From NCBI GenBank assembly GCA_003439945.1, contig QVRM01005467.1:397001-461000 (forward strand): a DNA stretch of 64,000 bases, in the 5' to 3' direction. Positions 46,500-57,316 of the stretch are shown here, piece by piece (position 1 is the first letter of the stretch; the number at the start of each line of letters is the position of its first letter). The translations under genes and the position numbers were made by a program. The notes below the pieces were generated by a model that was given only the letters and a program-made list of their open reading frames with translations, was not told where the DNA came from and ran no database searches. The stretch is from Dermanyssus gallinae (taxonomy: Eukaryota > Arthropoda > Arachnida > Mesostigmata > Dermanyssidae).

Positions 46500-47420
46500 C
46501 CGAGGGGTCGATTAGCTGCGGGGCAGATAAAATTATCTGTGGTGGCCAACCGCTGGAGTTTGTCAATGTCTTGCCATATTTTGGTCTCATGGCTCACCGC
46601 TATACGGTAACGACCTTTCCACAGTACACCGCAAACAGATGTCGGTCAGCAATTGAATGCATGTGCGCGGAGGTGAGAGATGTTCGAAGGCTGTCCGAAG
46701 GATTTGGAGTGCGACTGTTTGAGTCTTAAATTGTACCTAAAGCTTTGCGCTGAAGCTGGTGCGAGCTTCCCCCTTATCCGGCCAGGCAGATTAGTTAACC
46801 ACTGTCGACGAATAACAATCCGGCTACAGCTATGCCCGTCTGCGTCCGAAGAGGGTTAGTAAGACTGACTTTGTTTCTCTCCTTCCCTATGATGCGCATA
46901 CACGGATACACATCCACACGAACACACAGTCTCGATCTCTGTTGAGTTGACTCCAATGTAACTTCACGATAGTATTAGCGGCGAAACAGCGGTGTAACCC
47001 CTGCTATGGACGCGGGGTCCGCAAAGAGCCAGACGAACCGTTACGGAAGGAAGTGGCAATCGATAGCCACTGCAAACCACTCTTGTGCTTAAGTCATACA
47101 GAAAAAGAAACATCACCGCACTAATGGGTTAGTGTACTTACTGGCATGGTCGCCGTTATTCGTTGAGGACTTACAGAGGATGTACAACCTGCCGAAGACG
47201 ACGGTTTTTAGAGAACACGTCTTAGATTGGGAAAACAAAATGGCCTGCATCGACCCGCTGTTTTATGAAACGAGAGCAATGACGTCGGATTTGAGGGAGC
47301 CTGCAGTTATGAGAACCGGCATCTAATCACCAGATTTGCCGTCTACGGCTTCCATCTGAAAGAGCAATTTCGCTGTCTCAACTTTGGAAATGCGATGTCT
47401 ATGATGTATATTCGTAAACC
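46500..47420 (+). pseudogene. LINE-A fragment (thumb to C-terminus)
   Basis: Segments in order: LEFVNVLPYFGLMAHRYTV, ..VRLFES and KALR (46545-46755), paralleling PIDFVQHFSYLEVIFSTQ and LNLKIAPSAAYG of the 25.8-kb copy. After a non-matching insert, VYLLAWSPLFVEDLQRMYNL, WENKMACIDPLFYETRAMT and FAVYGFHLK (47130-47370) follow. The zinc finger is not evident. Multiple shifts. Confidence 0.7.
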
Positions 47421-47969
47421 AATCATTGGCTACTAAATGCCCTACTACTAATTGGAAAAAGAAACACACTTGCCGTAGCAGTAATGAGACGCCTCAACCG
47501 CAATACATTTCAGCGTGTCAACGACTTGCCATAACGATTAAAAGATTGACTCAAACGTAGCCATCCTCTGACTCCTAGCCATACTCTGACATCCTCCCTA
47601 CGGACTTGAAGTTCACCGTGAGACATATCTTTAATGCGTAACCCAAACACAGTCAGCATTACGCGGTTGCACGCGTTTGACTTTGACTGAAGCCATATGC
47701 CGATCCTCGTACGCACAGAATACGTAGTAATCTTAGGAATCTATATTTTTAGCGTTATCGAAGTTTACGACACTTTAGATTTGCACAAATATTCCCTAAA
47801 AAACGTTAGTTTTTCTACACGTTATTTAGAAGATTTCTTCTAGGCAGGCTTCCAAGCGATATTACGAAACCAATCTGTAAAACACGCATACTTATTTTAA
47901 AGGTTGCATTTACATTATTTAGGCGTTTATAACAGCTAAAACAGTTTTATACACCTCGCATGTTATGCT
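47421..47969. other. No recognisable feature
   Basis: Spacer between two oppositely oriented LINE-A fragments. Confidence 0.4.
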
Positions 47970-48185
47970 TCTGACTAGGCCCCTTCATACGCTTTCGTGC
48001 GGCCGTGTCAAAGGCCGCTTTGAAGTCTGCAAATAATACGGCAAAGAGATAAGGACTCTAGTTGTTTGATGTACCCGTTGTATAGACCTTAGAAGTGTGA
48101 AGACCGTGTGATGTCATAGTTGACCGGTCTCTTCTGAAGCCATATTGTTGTTGCTCACGTAGGTTTCTGTTACTTGAAGACAAAT
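47970..48185 (-). pseudogene. LINE-A RT fragment
   Basis: Minus strand: QQYGFRRDRSTMTS, then LFAVLFADFKAAFDTAARK (motif A), matching QQHGFRRGRSTMTA and LFAVFVDFKAAFDTASR of the 25.8-kb element. Short and disrupted. Confidence 0.75.
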
Positions 48186-48935
48186 AAAAAAGAAATTTCA
48201 AATACATTTCAATTCTAGCAATACGTTATCCGGTGGACGCTCGACTTTCTCCATGTACCCGATCTTAGTCGGCTTTAACAGTGAATCGGACGAGCGAGCG
48301 CGAATCGAGAGCGAGAGAGAGAGATGTAAGATTAGTCAACCGCACTGGCGATCTTTGAGGACAGAGTAATGGGGGGTCTAGAGATCGACTGGTGCATCTC
48401 GGCGTCGAGGGGCGAGTTCGCGCCCGCTTCGTTAGACGCTGAGCATCATCACCTGCCATTACGGTGGTGGTGGTCGCACAGCGAGTTCGAAGTTACGGCA
48501 GCGCTCGGCTAGCGAGCTCGGACCATGTGTCGTCGGTCGGGGAGAGTAGCCCGAGGAGGCCTCGATGATGATCGAGGTCGTGGTGGTGGTTGTGGTGCTC
48601 CGAAGCAGGTCAGCTCACCTCCCGCCATGGGTTCTTTTGAGTGTTCGTGTCTCGTCACCGGTCACCGTAAATTCCGCGCGTGGGCATACTTCATCTGCTC
48701 TAGGCTACAGGTACGTTTCGTATCTCCTCAGCCAGGTCCACGGAAAATGTTGCTCGAAACTGAACGATGCAGGCACGAATGTCGTAGTATGCCGTGGCGC
48801 CATCTGGCGGCCACATCCGTGGCAAACTGTGGTTAAGCAAGGAATACTTAAACAGGATACATATTATTGGCATCCCTATTATTATTACTAGCCGTGTTAG
48901 TGTTTAGTTCGTACAAGTGTGTTAAAAGGACGTTT
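48186..48935 (+). other. GC-rich segment, possible first exon
   Basis: 48400-48640 is GC-rich with GA-rich and GGT-rich stretches. An ATG at 48525 opens 28 Arg/Gly-rich codons to a donor-like aag cag|gtcagc near 48609, and a longer ORF continues to 48836. No domain is recognised, so an exon is only a possibility. Confidence 0.25.
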
Positions 48936-48936
48936 T

Positions 48937-49930
48937 TATTTATTATTATTATTATTATTATTTTGTATCAGCCCGCGGCGTCTATAATAGAAGCCACGTT
49001 CCCACTACGAACAGCCAATGACGTCATTTGCCTTAGAAACATAGCTTTGCATCAGTCGTCCGTAATAATCTCCGTGCGTATCCCTCAAAAACTTTGCAGT
49101 GCCCACACTTATTCGGACCCAGTGTCCTCAGTGCAATATGCATGAAGTGTTAGCTCTTTGATAGCCGAGAGACTTTCTTCGCGTTTGCGAATCTGCGTGT
49201 TCTGCGACCCATCCATACTCGACAGAGTTGTGAGGGTGTATGATAGCGCCGCCGTGCATGATACAGATACATTCCGGACAAGGCTTTTGCCGTGTGACCA
49301 TAGATATATGGCAACCCCATCAGGGAACCCCATTCAGCCCTTGTCAGTGCCTTCTCACTGTTCGACTGAGCTCCGTGTATCTTGTCAGTCTGCCAAGACT
49401 TTTTAGGCAGCTTAACCAGTGTGAACCGTCAGAATGGACCAGTCCACCACACGACGTGTATAGGAACGACTAAAAAACGGGGCGCCTATCCTAATAGCCG
49501 CCACCAAGCAGAAGGAGTTAGAATCCAGTATAGCGCCAAGCTGACTGACAAGCAGGGTATGAAGTCAGCCCCACTAAAGGAATGCTAAGCCGCTAAAAAA
49601 ACAACGCGTTATCTTATTGGTTTAAGGCCATCCATGAAATCCCTTGTTAATTTCTCACTTTTACAACGTCGAGAAAACGTTGGTTTACGTGCTCTTTCAG
49701 AAAGCCTGATAGAAAGAGAGAGAGTATATTTGAATATCGGGAATGCTCGCAACACATAGTTAAACTTTGAGAAACCAAGACTGTATCTGTACAGACGAAA
49801 GGCCGCCTGCAGGTGCATAGTTGTCAAACGTGCGCGGATTGTTACAAGAGCTCCTCGTTTGCGCGAAGAACATCGTGGGATTTCTTCACACATGACGTAA
49901 GTACCCGGAACAATGTAGGTCAACCCGTGT
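48937..49930 (-). pseudogene. R4/Dong-like LINE, decayed copy ending in (TAA)n
   Basis: Minus-strand order: IRARLTTMHLQAAFRLYRYSL (49850-49690; matches IRPRLTAMHSQAALCIWRYS at 51.2 kb), a CCHC-like SCGGLVHSDGSHWLSC (about 49440-49390), PDGVAIYLWSHG..VSVSCTAALSY (49330-49250), and a 3' end abutting (TTA)n at 48937-48963, which is (TAA)n on this strand. Confidence 0.7.
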
Positions 49931-50216
49931 TGTGTGAATTATTCCAGAAAATTCCTGCACAGCACTTTGAATGGCTTTTTGCTGCTTTTGTAGATTGCAG
50001 CATATGGCTAAGATCTTACACTCAGAGCATTGTGTGTCAGCCCTCCCTGTTCTTCGAACTGTAGCACAAACTTCTGCCACGACGTCCGCGTGACCACCCA
50101 GGATTGCATCATCCAGATAGCACACGTTCGAGAGGCTTTGTAAACCAAATCTTTAAACCAAATCAGAAATGTCAAGACAAAACCAGTGGATCTGCCTGAT
50201 GGATACCGGTTCTGGA

Positions 50217-51020
50217 CCTTTTTTTTGTAGAGGTGGAAAATGCTTTACGCACACCCTCAGATGTTAGTGGAGGGTAGTGTGGGACTAAACGCCGGGGGAG
50301 AGTATAATACTCGATTTAATCCGCGCCTCCTACCCACTAAATACCATCTTTCCCACCCTCTCTTGGTTCGGAATTGTGAACCATTACCCCGAGACCAGGA
50401 GAGGGGATTCCCATGCTGCGACCCTCTTCTTAATCTACAAGTATGTCCCGAGCAGGGAGTGGGTCCTGCCCGGGAGTGGACACTAGAGACATAGTGCTGA
50501 ATTGCAACCTGCAGCTATCCTCCTGGCGAAATTTTTCACGCCCTTGTAGACATAGGAGAAGCCCGTGCGGTAGGCAGCAAGAGCCTCGCAGTCCTCTGCG
50601 GTGTGCGCCGCATTATCGGGTGCGCCTGTGGTGCAGAGAACGCAAGTATCTGTATTTTCCTTGTCTATGCGGAAAAGGTACAACTGGAATTGTCCATGCC
50701 CCGTGAGCACCTGCACGGAGTAATATGTAAGTGCTCCCTTGAGCTTATACCAAGTTTTGAGGCCATTGATTAAGCTTCTTGTCCCATGTGTCCAGGGAGT
50801 GCTCCCGTGCATGGGTCCAGGAAGTGTCGCCGTCCACTTGCGCTTGCTTCTTTCTTCGGCAAGTATGTCCCAAGGGATCTGGCAGGCGAGCGCCAATAGG
50901 ACATTCGTCGAGACAGTCCGATAGGCCCGCGCGACCCGGATGGCCATCGCTCTTTGGGAGCTTCGCCGTGCCGTTGCGGTCCGCAGCGCCATACCTGCCT
51001 ATATGAGTGCGGCATACAGA
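50217..51020 (-). pseudogene. R1-type LINE C-terminus with 3' UTR and poly(A)
   Basis: Minus ORF 50483-50992: RVARAYRTVSTNVLLALA, ..YYSVQVLTGHGQFQLYLFRI and DTCVLCTTGAPDNAAHTAEDC, the R1-type C-terminal block with its CCHC finger. The 3' UTR runs to a T-run at 50217-50226 (poly(A) on minus). 5'-truncated at about 51020, where it meets the oppositely oriented R4/Dong-like copy. Confidence 0.8.
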
Positions 51021-51029
51021 GCAATGGCC

Positions 51030-52486
51030 TCTACCACGCCCACTAGGGGCAGCCGTTTGGCGTGCGTCGCGCCCCCCTCGCGAGAAAGGATGCGTGCAAA
51101 GTTGGTGGAGACCTTTGTCTTGCCAGAATCTAGGCGCGTTGACTTAGACGAGATGGAGCTTCTGGGAGCCCCAATAAGCTTACGATCGATTTCAAAGACC
51201 CTTAAAGACAAGTGCACCGGACTGAAGCAAATTCGCCCTCGCTTAACGGCGATGCATTCGCAAGCAGCTCTGTGCATCTGGAGATACAGCTTGGGCTCGC
51301 CAAAACTTAACTATACTCTGCGCACTTCACCAGCTATTAAATGTCGCGAAGATCCTCAAGCTTACGACGATACCGCAAGAAGCATTTTAGGTGAGGTATT
51401 AAACGTCGACCTGCATGATAACACTTGGAAAAGAGCAACATTTCCAATTGCCGAAGGAGGACTTGGTATTAGATCAGCGGCGGAGCTGGCTCCCATGCGC
51501 TATGCCGCGTCTCTATTGGAATTTGGTAAACTCGCAAAAACGTTGGTCGAACCAGACATCCGCCGAGGAATCACAAGAGCCAAAGACGCTGCAGAGCTAA
51601 TAGCTAGACAAACAATTGGACCAGGCCCCTGGCAAGAACGTCCCACACAGCATACATTGGACTCCTACAGATGCAGCGCTGCAGCTAGAGAGCTGTTAGA
51701 CAGCTTCCAATCTCCAGTGGAAAAAGCTGTCTTTCTGGCAGCACGGGACACATTTAGTGGAGGCTTTCTAAAGTGTCTGCCTTCCCCGCAGCTGGGTACC
51801 ATGCTAGACAACACCTCATTCCGCATGGTAACAGCTCTTCGAATAGGTGCCCCGGTTTGCAACCCCTACAGTTGTTGCGCATGTGGTACCACAGTAACTG
51901 AGGATGGACTTCACCCTCTTAGCTGCATCAAAAGCCATGGTAGAGTTTCAAGACACGCTGAAATCAATGCAATTATAAGCAGAGCCTTACGCAGAGCTGG
52001 TATACTAAGCACGCTCGAGCCCAGAATAGGACTTCATGACGACAAAAGACCAGACGGTGTAACAATCCCGCTATGGGCTAACGGCAGATGCTTGGTATGG
52101 GATGCTACAGTGTCCTGTACAGTGGCTCCCTCGTATATACGCCACAGTTCACTAGAAGCGGGATGGGTTGCCGAGCGCGCAGATAATGGGAAAAAACGCA
52201 AGTACCAAGAACTGGAGACAAGTTATATCGTAGTGCCAATATCGATGGAAACAATGGGCCCGGTAAGCAAGGGAACCAAGAGATTCATCAGTGAGCTGGG
52301 CCAACGGATTACAGATCTCACAGGGAATCGGCGCGAAGGCGAGTTTCTACGGCAACTGCTGTCGCTTGCTGTGTGCCGAGGAAACGCCGGCTGTATTGTC
52401 GGCTCCATGGAATAATATTTAGGAGTTAGAAGAAGACAAGGAGTACACGTTCACACCTCACAATTGTAACATTTAAACAATATTAA
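51030..52486 (+). pseudogene. R4/Dong-like LINE, best copy (RT thumb to nuclease)
   Basis: An open frame to 52415 (about 460 codons of element sequence; the frame's first roughly 35 codons are antisense R1). It carries ELLGAPISL, LTAMHSQAALCIWRYSL, FPIAEGGLGIRSAAELA, then the zinc finger CCACGTTVTEDGLHPLSC (51872-51924), then the restriction-like endonuclease KRPDGVTI..LVWDATVSC (about 52042-52110) and the terminal FLRQLLSLAVCRGNA. The RT catalytic core is missing (5' truncation), so it is dead, but the remaining frame is intact and hence young. The 3' UTR of about 70 bases (cacctcacaattgtaac) ends in (TAA)n. Confidence 0.9.
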
Positions 52487-52513
52487 TAAATAATAATAAT
52501 AATAATAATAATA

Positions 52514-52588
<75 letters not shown>

Positions 52589-52612
52589 CATTATTATTAT
52601 TATTTAGTTAAT
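52487..52612. repeat. (TAA)n meeting (TTA)n at a head-to-head junction
   Basis: About 100 bases of TAA repeat, then aatcattatta and TTA repeat. It lies between the 3' ends of two oppositely oriented R4/Dong-like copies. Confidence 0.97.
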
Positions 52613-53203
52613 ACAATTGTGAGGTATGAACGTTTAAAGCTCTGTTCGCTTTCTGTCAGTTCATGGCGCCTATAATGGAAGCCACGTTCCCTCTACACAC
52701 GGCCAAAGACATCATCTGTCTCAAAAACATGGCCTCGCGTCGATCGCCCATAACGTCTTCGATTCGTTTTCCGATGTCTTGCAGGAGTTTTGCTGTACTT
52801 GTGCTGATAGGGCATAGTGTCTCTAATGTAATGGGTGCAAAGTGGTAGCTTCTAGATAGTTCTAGATACTTCCTCCGTTTTCCAGAATCCGCACGTTCTG
52901 CTACCCATCCCGATTCGACTGCGCTGTGGCGTAAATATGATAACGCCGCCGTGCATGAAACCGTTACATCTCATACAAGGCATTTTCCGTGCGACCACAG
53001 TGGGATGGTGACCCCGTCAGGTCGCAACTCAATGCTGCCATTAAGACCTACTGGTTCGGGCGTAGATGGTATCCCTGCCCTTCTAAGAGCTCTTCTCACT
53101 ATGGCGTTGAGTTCACCGTGCCTTGTAAGTCTGCCGGGGCTTTTTAGACAGCTTAACGGGTGTAGACCGTCCGAGTCAACCGGTTGGCCGCATGAGAGGC
53201 ACG

Positions 53204-53204
<1 letters not shown>
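52613..53204 (-). pseudogene. R4/Dong-like LINE, nuclease-domain fragment
   Basis: Minus frame: CLSCGQPVDSDGLHPLSC (zinc finger), then LRPDGVTIPLWSHGKCLV, a TGA where the other copies have the Trp of WDATV, then DVTVSCTAALSY, GWVAERADSGKRRKYLEL and FLRQMMSLAVCRGNV. One in-frame stop apart, the domain is readable. The 3' UTR (cctcacaattgta) meets the (TTA)n tract. Truncated just 5' of the zinc finger at (TAA)n DNA. Confidence 0.85.
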
Positions 53205-53241
<37 letters not shown>

Positions 53242-53260
53242 TATTATTATTATTATTATG

Positions 53261-53323
<63 letters not shown>

Positions 53324-53337
53324 GTTGTTGTTGTTGT
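53205..53337. repeat. (AAT)n then (ATT)n, then (GTT)n
   Basis: A second TAA/TTA inverted junction at about 53240, ending in five GTT units. Confidence 0.97.
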
Positions 53338-54435
53338 TGGACGAGAATTATCTGACAAAAGTTTTTGTTCTTGAACGACCGTCACGGAGGGAGGCCGCAT
53401 CGTCGCCTCTCCGACTTCGCCGCTCACCACGCAGTCATGAGGCGTATTTAAGCGCAACGATAGACTCTCGACGGCAGTGTCTCTTTCTTCATATAATCGG
53501 ACTGGTTCTACGCAAATCGCAAAGCAACCGCATCAGAGAAAGACGAAAAAAACCGACAGGCAGCACGTCTATGCCGACCACGGCAGTACAACAAAGTGCA
53601 GTAGAAGACCACTCCATTTTTGGCTTAACACATCGTAATTCTAAAAGCGGCATTACACGGTATATTTATTGTGATTGAGTACTTTACGATAATAGAAAAA
53701 GTGTTAATTAACACATGGCTTGTGTTTACGAAAAATTCGGTTGTACAGTCGTACTATGGAGGTAGTAAAGCTCCGTTGTCCGTTTGGTACAATGTTTATG
53801 TGTAAACAAACTGTTGGTGTGATGAGCCGCCACCCGAAATAAAACATGGCCGTGCAATACACCGTTGCATGGCGTAAAACTAATGAACGCTGATAAATGA
53901 AGAGAGATGACAGTCCCGCATCTTCTGCTGGGTTTAATCTAAAGTACAGGCAGACGTATGGTGTCCTAAGCTTTTAACACCTCAACAGCCACTTGACTTA
54001 TATGACAATACTGGCGTTTGGTCTAAAAATATTTGCCTTATGTACTGCAAATTTTAAAATAGATAGTTCATACAACTCGTTTAGCGTAGAGGCGCAACCA
54101 CTAACACGGTGCGGATGCGTGAACGAAGCCTAAATTAAACGCGTGCGCAGTAGAGCTCGCGCCGTACCCGCATCTGGCATTCAGAACAAAATTACGACAC
54201 GAGAACTCATTTTCAACTGTTATCTATGGGCGTCCTGCTATAAGATTTTCTCTGCACTCTCATTACGACAGTAGTAGACCCCACACAGTCACCCCACCCG
54301 AAGACGCAGAAACGGAACAACTGTCATGACGAACGCGGCCGTTAACCAGCAACGATGCTAGCCTCGAGATGTAGAAGGCAATGCTGCGTTGTTTTTAGTA
54401 TAAATTAATGATTTATTTAATCAAAATAGTGTTAA
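53338..54435. other. No recognisable feature
   Basis: About 1.1 kb. The plus ORF 53322-53678 starts in the microsatellite and has no known motif. Confidence 0.4.
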
Positions 54436-54439
54436 GAAC

Positions 54440-54655
54440 ATCCGTATTCCTACGGGATCTCAGGGAACACTTCGGCGGAGGGAAGGGACCCTTTGACTGA
54501 CGCCGCGAAAAGCTCGGTCGATACGCGCTGCAGTAGGAACTCTCCAGAACGAGGCTCCCTTGTGACTGTGTTTAGTCTTTTTTCAAGCTCATTGAAAAAT
54601 GTTGACGTTTCTTCGCCCATGGTCCGTAAGTTTCCACGGCAATTGGCTGGAAGAT
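54440..54655 (-). pseudogene. Retroelement C-terminal tail
   Basis: Minus frame: TMGEETSTFFNELEKRL, NTVTREPRSGEFLLQRIS, ..VKGSLPS. This follows the pattern xTMG..xxFxxELxxRxx..REGEFLRQxxSxA at the end of the R4/Dong-like ORFs and of the 4.8-kb fragment. No TAA tail adjoins it. Confidence 0.45.
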
Positions 54656-54699
54656 AAACTGCGGACTGTTGTTATTGTTGCTGTCTAATGAAACGAGAC

Positions 54700-55090
54700 G
54701 TTCACAGATGCGAGCACAGCGACCAATGGTCGTTTAATCGTGTTTTTGCTGAATGACGTTGGTGACGTTTTCGGCGCCCCCCGTTTAGGACTCGGTCGAT
54801 GGTTGCTCGCCTCTTGATAAAATGTAGCTTGAGCACTTTGTGGTAGATCTTGAACGAGCCGTTTTCCCGGACCGGGGCAAAGCACAAGGCAAGCAAGATC
54901 CCCTTTGCCGGAGAGTTGAATGGTAAGTACGCAAAGATGCCATCAGCAAAGAAAAAACCACACAGCTGAAGGCAGCGAATACCACCCAGTAGGTCAGCCA
55001 TTTGGTGTGGTTCACTTTGTCAGACGTCTCAATCGCTCCTATTGACCAGTAGATGGGCAAGAGAAGGCTGGACGGTATGAAGGCATCTTA
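54700..55090 (-). pseudogene. REEP5/6-like (TB2/DP1/HVA22) fragment, frameshifted
   Basis: Minus strand: IYWSIGAIETSDKVNHTKWL, TYWVVFAAFSCVV, then a frame change in a T6 run (about 54950-54956), FFADGIFAYLPFN, LALCFAPVRENGSFKIYHKV, and HFIKRRATIDRVLN. These follow the REEP5/6 order (AIE...WLTYWVVY..F...WCxAPxxxNGS..IYHKV..FFLKHxATID). REEPs are ER-membrane hairpin proteins that shape tubular ER. About 105 residues are present without an intron; the N-terminal hairpin is missing because LINE-B sequence begins at about 55085. Most likely a retropseudogene fragment; a real exon with a sequence error cannot be excluded. Confidence 0.75.
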
Positions 55091-55400
55091 TATATGTGCT
55101 AGGTCTACTAAAAACGCATCTGCTACTTTAGTGCTTGAACTATGCCGCGAGCGGACCCTTACACATAACTTCGCCCTAGACGGACGACCACTTAGTGGGG
55201 CTGTACTCACAGAATATAAAGAGTGTTTTGGGAGATACGCAACATTTTGTATTTTTTCTTCGCGTTCAGTAAGTATGCGTACAGCCAACATTTTGCTCGG
55301 ACAGATGGAAGAGAGGAACCCGAGCACTAGTTTGTCAAGTGACATGGCACGGCTATCATAACCACATGCGCTCACTGTTTTAATATGCAAGTAAGTATGT
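55085..55400 (+). pseudogene. LINE-B C-terminal fragment
   Basis: TKNASATLVLELCRERTLTH and GRPLSGAVLTEYKECFGRYA parallel PRNASTTLALELCQERSFVE and PLVVEQYRAYREKRN of the fragment at 22.2-22.6 kb. Its start disrupts the REEP-like fragment. Confidence 0.5.
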
Positions 55401-55463
55401 AATCTGTATGAAAAGATCTAATTGCAAAGAAGAGCTGAGCAAAGACGTTCTATCTTGAGGGGG

Positions 55464-55465
<2 letters not shown>

Positions 55466-55506
<41 letters not shown>
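55466..55506. repeat. (TA)n microsatellite
   Basis: Short TA repeat. Confidence 0.95.
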
Positions 55507-55510
<4 letters not shown>

Positions 55511-55871
55511 AGCTTTATAAGACAATTTCAGTATGTGATGTGACAGGCTGAATAATGTTCTGAGACACCGGTGCGGCGACATGTCTAACAGCTGGGTCTT
55601 TCCCGCATCTCAACCTGGTGTAGTTTAAGGTCAGATCTAGTGTTATATCTATATCAGATTCCGCCGACGCAAGACTTCGAGTCTACGGGCCATCAGCAGC
55701 GGCTAAGCTTCACCAATTCGGCTTTCGAGATGATGCAGCGTCATGTCAATTTTGTCACGTGTTTTCCCATGAGAGTAATTTCTATATGAATAGATATGTG
55801 TGAACAAACAAAACTTTCGCATCTGGGCAACCGAGAATTCTCTCGTAATTCGCAAGGAGCCGTTACTTACG

Positions 55872-56303
55872 TGTGCCAGAGGTGACAGTCTGGCGTACCT
55901 TATGGTCCAAACGAATAGTTAGACTTCATATGGTTAGAATGACGAGCGTTATTGCCCCATGATCCGTAATGACCTGTGGCCGAATTTGAACGGAATCGAT
56001 GCGAGTAAGCTCTGTGTAGGATAGCAGTGTCCGTTAAGCAGCGTGGGCATAGACAGCGTCGGTTAGCGGCAATGCCGAAGCAAGCTAAATACATGGCGCC
56101 AATTAGAAGATGCCGCCACCCTACTAGCAAAGACGCGGGAAGTCACTAAATGCGCGGGCAATCTGTGAGTATATAAGGAGGCATGAGAATAAATGAGTCA
56201 GTAGTCGTTTGTTCGAGCCAGACAGAGGACGTGTGTTGTTTGAGCGAGAGAATGGCGAACTCGTAACGGTCGCTGCCCGGCCATGGGGGTGGTGGACACT
56301 ACA
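55872..56303 (+). repeat. Candidate LTR (low confidence)
   Basis: A TG..CA-bounded stretch of about 430 bases (tgtgccagaggtgac to ggtggacactaca) with TATATAAGG near 56171 and AATAAA near 56191, the order expected of an LTR U3-R. The flanking five bases (ttacg and ctctg) do not match as a target duplication, and no gag/pol follows, so it may be part of a degraded element or a chance arrangement. Confidence 0.35.
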
Positions 56304-57316
56304 CTCTGGCTCCAATAAGATGGTGTCACAAGCTTCACAACCAGTGACACAACCAACTTTCTAACGATGTGTTAACTGTGCTAAACGGGTAATTTCGCGT
56401 CATTTTTGGCCTTCAAGATCTTGCAATTCAACTCCATCAGACTTTTCCTGGAGGGCGTTTTGAAGAGTAAGTGTACGCTAATAATCCGACAGCCATCCGC
56501 GAACTCACGACCATCATTAAAGAGTGTAATCATGTAATTGAACCTGATTTATTTAATGAAGCGCTAAACATTGAGTATCCCGTATAAAGTTTGTAAAAAT
56601 AACAAAAAAAAAAGTCATCACCTCTCCGATATCGCACCTCTGATTACAAATAGTAATATATGCGTAATAAAATAAAAACAAATTTGAAATACCTCAAACG
56701 CTCTTGCTTCAATGTTGCTATATATTTATACGATACTTTTTCATGCGCTAGATTTGCCCGATACAATACACTTATTGCACTTTGTCACTACTTGCCCTAC
56801 TTGTCCTACTTGCAACACAGGCGACTAAACGTTTCTATACCAGGATACTAAGTTAAATCTGACAAATGCGTTGACAGCGTTAAAGAGTAAAATCTTTGTG
56901 AACTATTCAAAACGGTGCCAAAGTCAGCAATAGAATATTCATACGAAGCGCTGGTTCTGTATTGCAGAAACGAATTCAATATTGAACCTGTTTGCCGTAT
57001 GCCAATAAAACATGCATACCACCATATTGCTCGTGTTGTAGAGGCGTCTAAGTTGCATTGTATCAGATTTAAAGCGCTGTAAAACTGTACACGACCTCGC
57101 TTCCCGCTCAAGCATCACCAAGGCAGAAGTTGTTACTATTTTGAGATTAGATAAAGGCGTACACACGCAGCAGTGACTGCAGTCAAACACACTGCACTGC
57201 AGCTGGTAGCAAGGCAGCCAGTGTGCAACAACGATTATAATAGTTGAGTGCATAGCAAAAGGACACGCATCTCTGTCGATACGTTTTACTTGGCCTGATC
57301 GCCCTCGTTGGCGGCT
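56304..57316. other. No recognisable feature
   Basis: About 1 kb 3' of g3 without a supported gene. ORFs at 56848-57111 and 56939-57253 (minus) have no known motif. Confidence 0.4.

Noticed and set aside
50940..51029. First ~35 codons of the 491-codon ORF as part of the Dong-like protein
   Set aside because: They are the antisense of the R1-like C-terminus; the true element sequence begins after the junction.
56304..56350. Primer-binding site after the candidate LTR
   Set aside because: tggtgtcacaagc near 56323 is about 20 bases past the CA end and does not clearly match a tRNA 3' end; no gag/pol follows.
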